Below, piece by piece: positions 60,425 to 64,000 of a DNA stretch of 64,000 bases. The position numbers and the translations under genes are program-made. The stretch covers positions 31,714 through 95,713 of the forward strand of contig NZ_JABBGJ010000043.1 in the NCBI RefSeq assembly GCF_012927345.1, written 5' to 3'. The notes beneath the pieces were generated by a model. That model was given only the letters and a program-made list of their open reading frames with translations, was not told the origin of the DNA and searched no databases. This DNA is from Paraburkholderia polaris. GTDB taxonomy: Bacteria > Pseudomonadota > Gammaproteobacteria > Burkholderiales > Burkholderiaceae. Numbering within the stretch: the stretch's first letter is position 1; each line of letters starts with the position of its first letter.

Positions 60425-60586
60425 GAGTGTTAGCAATGTTTGAACGACCAGCCTCTGTTCAAGGCCATATCTGGTGTCTGGCGAGCGCCCGCGAAGCGAT
60501 GTATTCGCGGCAAGCTATCGGCTTGCCTCCGCCATCACCCTTCTCCGCCAGGCGGAAAACAGCCAGACGGCTAGCGGCAATGCAAA

Positions 60587-60838
60587 TCAGCCGCCCTCTT
60601 TCGTCGCGCCCGGCGTCACTGTCCTTTGCGCCGCGGTGCTCTTCATAGGCTCGGCGACCTGGACCGTCGGCGTCTGCGCGAAGAGTTGCGCCTTGACGAC
60701 CGGTATGGCGTGCTCACCCAACACCATGCCGAGCAGCCCGGCCAGCGCGATCAGCGGCGGCGCCGGTGACTGCACCTTGAGTAGCCAATAGAGGAGTCCG
60801 ACTGCAAAGCCGACTCCCAGTGAAATGATGTAGCCCAT
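60587..60838 (-). CDS. XapX domain small membrane protein
   Basis: The 83-residue protein starts MGYIISLGVGFAVGLLYWLL and has a second hydrophobic stretch LIALAGLLGMVLGEHAIPVV. This two-helix pattern with PAPPLIALAGLLGM is the XapX family. Its function is unknown, but it often lies beside amidohydrolase/HD-domain genes. The ATG at 60838 follows AAAGGAC. A charged C-terminal tail extends beyond the helices. Confidence 0.85.
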   Translation of the reverse strand: MGYIISLGVGFAVGLLYWLLKVQSPAPPLIALAGLLGMVLGEHAIPVVKAQLFAQTPTVQVAEPMKSTAAQRTVTPGATKEGG

Positions 60839-60942
60839 GTTGATTGTCCTTTCGATAACTGCCACTTCGTCGCGCATGGCGTTCGCATTCGCTATTCGTA
60901 CCCACCGCAATGGCCGGCGCCAGTACTTCGCGTCACCCCAGG

Positions 60943-61584
60943 TCAATTCGGCCAGTCCGATCCAAGCACCAGACCGCAGAAATTCAACCTGCGATAGTTC
61001 GGGTCCCACCGATCCAGCACGTCAGCGTTCACCGTGCCGAACGTCGTCTCGGGACGATGCACCATGCCGCGCGCATAGGCTTCGATGATCTTCTTCTTGA
61101 AACCGGATTCGCGGGGATAGGCTTGCACGATTTCGTCGCGCTGTTGCGCCGTGAATTCGTCGAAGCGGGCGCCGCGTACATCCATCTGCACCCCGGCGCT
61201 GACGAGCGCGACGAGCGGCGACATATGTTCAGGAATACCCGGCGTCGTATGCAGCACGACCGCCTCCCATACCTGACCGATCGCGGACTCAGTGGCACCG
61301 TGCTGCCGCAGGAATTCACGTGCTGCATTCGCGCCGTCCACCTCAAACCGGTACGGAGAACGCCGGTATTGCACATTCAACCCGACGTTGTGAAACATCG
61401 CGCCGACGTAAAGCAGCTCCGCGTCGAAAGTCAGCTTCTCGCGACACCCGGTCAGCGCGCCGAACAGAAAAGCCCTTAGCGCATGATGGAACATCAACTC
61501 ACACTCCGTACCACGAATCTGATCGGTTGCTGCCCGGGCGATCACACTATCGGGAATCTCGACTCCCGCAATGATTTTCTTCAT
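60943..61584 (-). CDS. HD-domain protein (cyanamide-hydratase/phosphohydrolase-like) with HN in place of HD
   Basis: The 213-residue protein has FHHALRAFLFGAL (first His), DAELLYVGAMFHNVGL where HD would be expected, and VVLHTTPGIPEHM further on. The Asp of the HD dyad reads Asn (CAC AAC codons at about 61393-61398), a residue normally needed for metal binding. GGAGGAG precedes the ATG at 61584. It lies 104 bp upstream of the xapX gene in the same direction. Activity is uncertain. Confidence 0.85.
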   Translation of the reverse strand: MKKIIAGVEIPDSVIARAATDQIRGTECELMFHHALRAFLFGALTGCREKLTFDAELLYVGAMFHNVGLNVQYRRSPYRFEVDGANAAREFLRQHGATESAIGQVWEAVVLHTTPGIPEHMSPLVALVSAGVQMDVRGARFDEFTAQQRDEIVQAYPRESGFKKKIIEAYARGMVHRPETTFGTVNADVLDRWDPNYRRLNFCGLVLGSDWPN

Positions 61585-61837
61585 GTCACTCCTCCGCGTC
61601 AGACATCCCCGTCCATGGCTCAAAACAATCGGCTGGCCGCTGCCCCAGTCCTTCTAGTCAAGCTGGGTGCCGTCGGAGGTGGTGAAAGTACTCACGTGAA
61701 ACTCCATGGTCAATGGTGGCGGATCGATTCGGCGGAACGCTTACCGACTGTTCGATACAGCGTAGCGAATAAATGAATTAAAGACTTTGTCGGATTCTTA
61801 AAAACCCTGAAGAAACGCGGCAATTCTGTGGGTCGGC

Positions 61838-63307
61838 TTAAATCGTGAGTTCATGGAACCGCCGTACGCCGTCGCGAATCCATTGCAGCAAGCCGCCTGA
61901 CGTCTCGTCCATATTCGTTGGCGATTCAAGCAGCATTTTTTCGGTCGCGTGATGTTCCGAAAGCAACCGGCACATCTCCTTGGCCACCTCGGGGCGTCGC
62001 GCGAGGATGGGCGTCAACGCGGTCTTGTCCAGCCGGAAAACGGTGGCGCGAGTCAGCGCACTTACGACCACATCCGTCTTGACGCCGGCCAGAATGCCTG
62101 ACTGTCCGATCGAATCGCCAGGCGCCAGCCTCCGCAGTTCAATCTCACCGTCGTCCTTCGGCGCGCTCACTTTTGCGACGCCTTGCGCGAGAATGTGAAG
62201 CTCGTGGCCGCTCTCATCGGCCGCGGCGTAAATGATCTCGGCCACATCGAATTCGTGCTTCGTCAGCTTGGCGTTAAGCTCCAGTATTTCGTCGTCCTCG
62301 AGTGTCTGGAAGATCATCACGTTGCGCAGCAGCCGGTGCTTCTGGTCCGCTGCGTCGGCAGCAGGTTCGGGTACGGACAAGGGATGCAACACGACGCCGC
62401 GCGAGACCAGATGCCGGTACGCGAGATCGAAGAGTTCGTTGCGCACGTTGGTCTTTTTGCTCAATGTGTCGACGTAGCAGACGATCTCGTACTCGATCGA
62501 GTCGCTCGTGGCGCGGCGCACACTCACGAGTGGCTTAGGCTCGCTCAAGACATCTTCTGAGCTGGCGGCGGCGTTGGCGAGCGCCTCCAGCACGATTGCT
62601 GGCCGGATCGATGGTTTGACCGGCAGTACCACACTGATGCCATGCGTATGCGCCGGTTCATTCGCGTTGACGATATTGGTCCGCGCCGCCACGCTATTGG
62701 GAATCACGACGATATTGCCTTGACCGTTCAGCAGACTGGTCGCTCGCCAGTTGCTCTCCACGACCTTCCCTTCGACCTCGCCGATCGTGACCCAATCGCC
62801 AATATGAAAGGGCTGAGTCGCGTTCAGGACGACACCGGAAAACACGTCGTTGAGCGTGCTCTGAATCGCAAGGCCCAGCACGACTGCGAGCACTCCGGAG
62901 GTTGCGAGCAGGCCGCGCACAGGCAGTTGCAACACAAAAGCAATGGCTCCGACCGCTGCAGCCAGAAACACCAGCGCGCCGAACACATCCTGAAACAGAC
63001 GCTCTTTGTGCCACGATTCGGGCAACACGACACGATCGAGCACGATGGTGGCAAGTCGGGCCCCCTGGAGCCACCACACCAACTCCAACACCTGCGCGAG
63101 CAGATGACGCAAGGGCTCGTCCGCCCAAGGCGCGGCTTGGAGCGGATTCATCCCCGAACTGAACAGCACGTAACTCGAAAGCCCGAACATGAGCCCACGA
63201 AAAGCGAGCCGCATCTGATCGCTTTTCCGGTCCATGAAACGCCAGGCGAGGAAATCGAGAACCAGTATGCCTATGCCGAACAGCACTCCGTCAGTCAGGG
63301 TCGGCAT
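61838..63307 (-). CDS. Mechanosensitive MscS channel with C-terminal cyclic-nucleotide-binding domain
   Basis: The 489-residue membrane protein has several N-terminal helices. The MscS pore helix and beta domain follow (GLLATSGVLAVVLGLAIQSTLNDVFSGVVLNATQPFHIGDWVTIG, then VVIPNSVAARTNIVN). A C-terminal Crp-like cNMP-binding domain comes last (LTKHEFDVAEIIYAAADESGHELHILAQG and RLAPGDSIGQSGILAG). The fusion is the bCNG/MscS-cNMP type. It likely reports osmotic or nucleotide signals. It is 39 bp downstream of the amidohydrolase gene. Confidence 0.93.
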   Translation of the reverse strand: MPTLTDGVLFGIGILVLDFLAWRFMDRKSDQMRLAFRGLMFGLSSYVLFSSGMNPLQAAPWADEPLRHLLAQVLELVWWLQGARLATIVLDRVVLPESWHKERLFQDVFGALVFLAAAVGAIAFVLQLPVRGLLATSGVLAVVLGLAIQSTLNDVFSGVVLNATQPFHIGDWVTIGEVEGKVVESNWRATSLLNGQGNIVVIPNSVAARTNIVNANEPAHTHGISVVLPVKPSIRPAIVLEALANAAASSEDVLSEPKPLVSVRRATSDSIEYEIVCYVDTLSKKTNVRNELFDLAYRHLVSRGVVLHPLSVPEPAADAADQKHRLLRNVMIFQTLEDDEILELNAKLTKHEFDVAEIIYAAADESGHELHILAQGVAKVSAPKDDGEIELRRLAPGDSIGQSGILAGVKTDVVVSALTRATVFRLDKTALTPILARRPEVAKEMCRLLSEHHATEKMLLESPTNMDETSGGLLQWIRDGVRRFHELTI

Positions 63308-63346
63308 GGTGGTCCTCGCTCGCTTCGTGGCACGAACCCGTGGCTG

Positions 63347-64000
63347 TCAGAACGCGAAACAGCTACATCCCAATGCGCCCCAGAAGCCGTTCGCATCGCT
63401 GACAGGCACGTTTTTACGCCACGCCCAACCATGCGCATGCGCGTGCACGCCGCACAGATTCACACAGCCATCCACGCACGCCACCGCAGTCGGCTTGTAA
63501 CGGCTATAGCCGCCAAATTCCGCGACCGGCGACCACGACGGGCTGACCGGCAGGTCAGGCGGCGCGAGCGGCGCGAATTCATCATCGGCATACACGACCT
63601 TGCCACCCACCACCGTCATCGCCGAGGTCAGGAACTTGATGCGGCTCTCGTCGACGGTAAAGTAGTCTTCGCTGAGCACCGCGAAATCCGCGAACTGGCC
63701 AGGAACCAGCGCGCCTTTACGCTCTTCCTCGTTCGAGAACCATGCGCTGCCTACCGTGTAGCGGCGCAGCGCTTCCATCCGGTCCAGACGGTTCTCGCTG
63801 GAATACATCGCCGTGCCACCGACCGTCTTGCCCGACACCATCCAGTACAGCGAAACGAACGGGTTGAAGCTCGCGACGCGCGTCGCGTCCGTCCCCGCGC
63901 CAACGGGCAACCCGGCATCGAGCATGTGGCGAATAGGCGGCGTGCGCTTCACGGCCTCTTCACCGTATCGCTGGATGAAATACTCGCCCTGATAGGCCAT
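63347..64000 (-). CDS. YtcJ-type amidohydrolase, C-terminal part (5' end beyond window)
   Basis: The last 217 residues are present. LPVGAGTDATRVASFNPFVSLYWMV carries the Asp of the amidohydrolase metal site, and GALVPGQFADFAVLSEDYF is the family's final strand. A Cys/His-rich tail follows: CVDGCVNLCGVHAHAHGWAW and ALGCSCFAF. Full-length YtcJ proteins have about 550-600 residues. The ATG at 64000 is internal. Downstream genes on the same strand (MscS, HD, XapX, VOC) look like a cluster. Confidence 0.85.
   Translation of the reverse strand: MAYQGEYFIQRYGEEAVKRTPPIRHMLDAGLPVGAGTDATRVASFNPFVSLYWMVSGKTVGGTAMYSSENRLDRMEALRRYTVGSAWFSNEEERKGALVPGQFADFAVLSEDYFTVDESRIKFLTSAMTVVGGKVVYADDEFAPLAPPDLPVSPSWSPVAEFGGYSRYKPTAVACVDGCVNLCGVHAHAHGWAWRKNVPVSDANGFWGALGCSCFAF

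Noticed and set aside
61688..61703. parS-like TCACGTGAAAC
   Set aside because: Only about 11 of 16 positions match the consensus and no par genes are nearby.
1..64000. CRISPR arrays, tRNA or rRNA genes, phage or intact IS elements
   Set aside because: None seen: no regularly spaced repeats with unique spacers, no tRNA-like cloverleaf noticed, no transposase or integrase motifs. A dedicated scan (tRNAscan-SE, ISfinder) could still find something.

Overview
The window looks like chromosomal DNA from a Burkholderiales bacterium, most likely of the Paraburkholderia/Caballeronia group. That reading rests on the very GC-rich coding sequence, a Burkholderia-type trimeric porin, a DUF3331 protein, MucR and MalT-like LuxR regulators, an mcl-PHA operon and many acyl-CoA genes. 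This is inference from gene content; no database search was possible. I saw no rRNA, tRNA, CRISPR array, phage module or intact insertion sequence.

Layout. 0-0.9 kb: the 5' part of a 2',3'-cyclic phosphodiesterase gene (thpR) with a LexA-type box upstream. 0.9-10.7 kb (minus strand): a self-contained acyl-CoA catabolic operon with two acyl-CoA dehydrogenases, an enoyl-reductase/saccharopine-dehydrogenase-like protein, an SCP2-type thiolase, a CaiC-like CoA ligase, its own electron-transfer flavoprotein (etfBA) and a terminal OmpW channel. 10.9-13.6 kb: a MalT-type LuxR regulator facing away from that operon. 13.6-20.3 kb (minus): an AlkK-like ligase, MaoC/PhaJ-like hydratase, PHA synthase, phasin, PHA depolymerase and DUF445 protein. 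This operon can take a free fatty acid to PHA and back. A Crp/Fnr regulator diverges from it. Similar CCCCC-N5-GGGG palindromes lie upstream of both operons.

21-28.5 kb: a porin, then a histidine phosphatase, APH-type phosphotransferase, SDR and acyl-CoA dehydrogenase set that resembles split versions of ACAD10/11 and the levulinate (Lva) genes, with a LysR regulator. An unusual 81-bp tandem repeat sits at the phosphotransferase start. 28.5-37 kb: a pyruvate-oxidase-like enzyme and two divergent ~1,000-residue paralogous regulators (OmpR-type winged helix, AAA ATPase, TPR-like region). 37-46 kb: LuxR, AraC and MucR regulators, then a complete YtcA-MdtN-MdtO-MdtP-type efflux operon with slippage-prone repeats in two coding regions, then a frameshifted acetoacetate-decarboxylase remnant.

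46-57 kb: an acyl-CoA synthetase, a 1.1-kb gene-poor stretch, a second Crp/Fnr gene, a class II aldolase/ketopantoate reductase pair, a YciH/SUI1 protein, a LysR/hydrolase divergent pair, a PRC-barrel protein and a canonical PoxB. 57-64 kb (minus): a probable envelope or stress cluster with a YtcJ-type amidohydrolase (cut by the window edge), a cNMP-gated MscS channel, an HD-domain protein with an altered HD motif, XapX, an exported VOC protein, an alginate-export-type outer-membrane protein and a DUF3331 protein.

Numerous start codons were moved from the longest open frame to one with a visible Shine-Dalgarno sequence; these choices are stated per gene.
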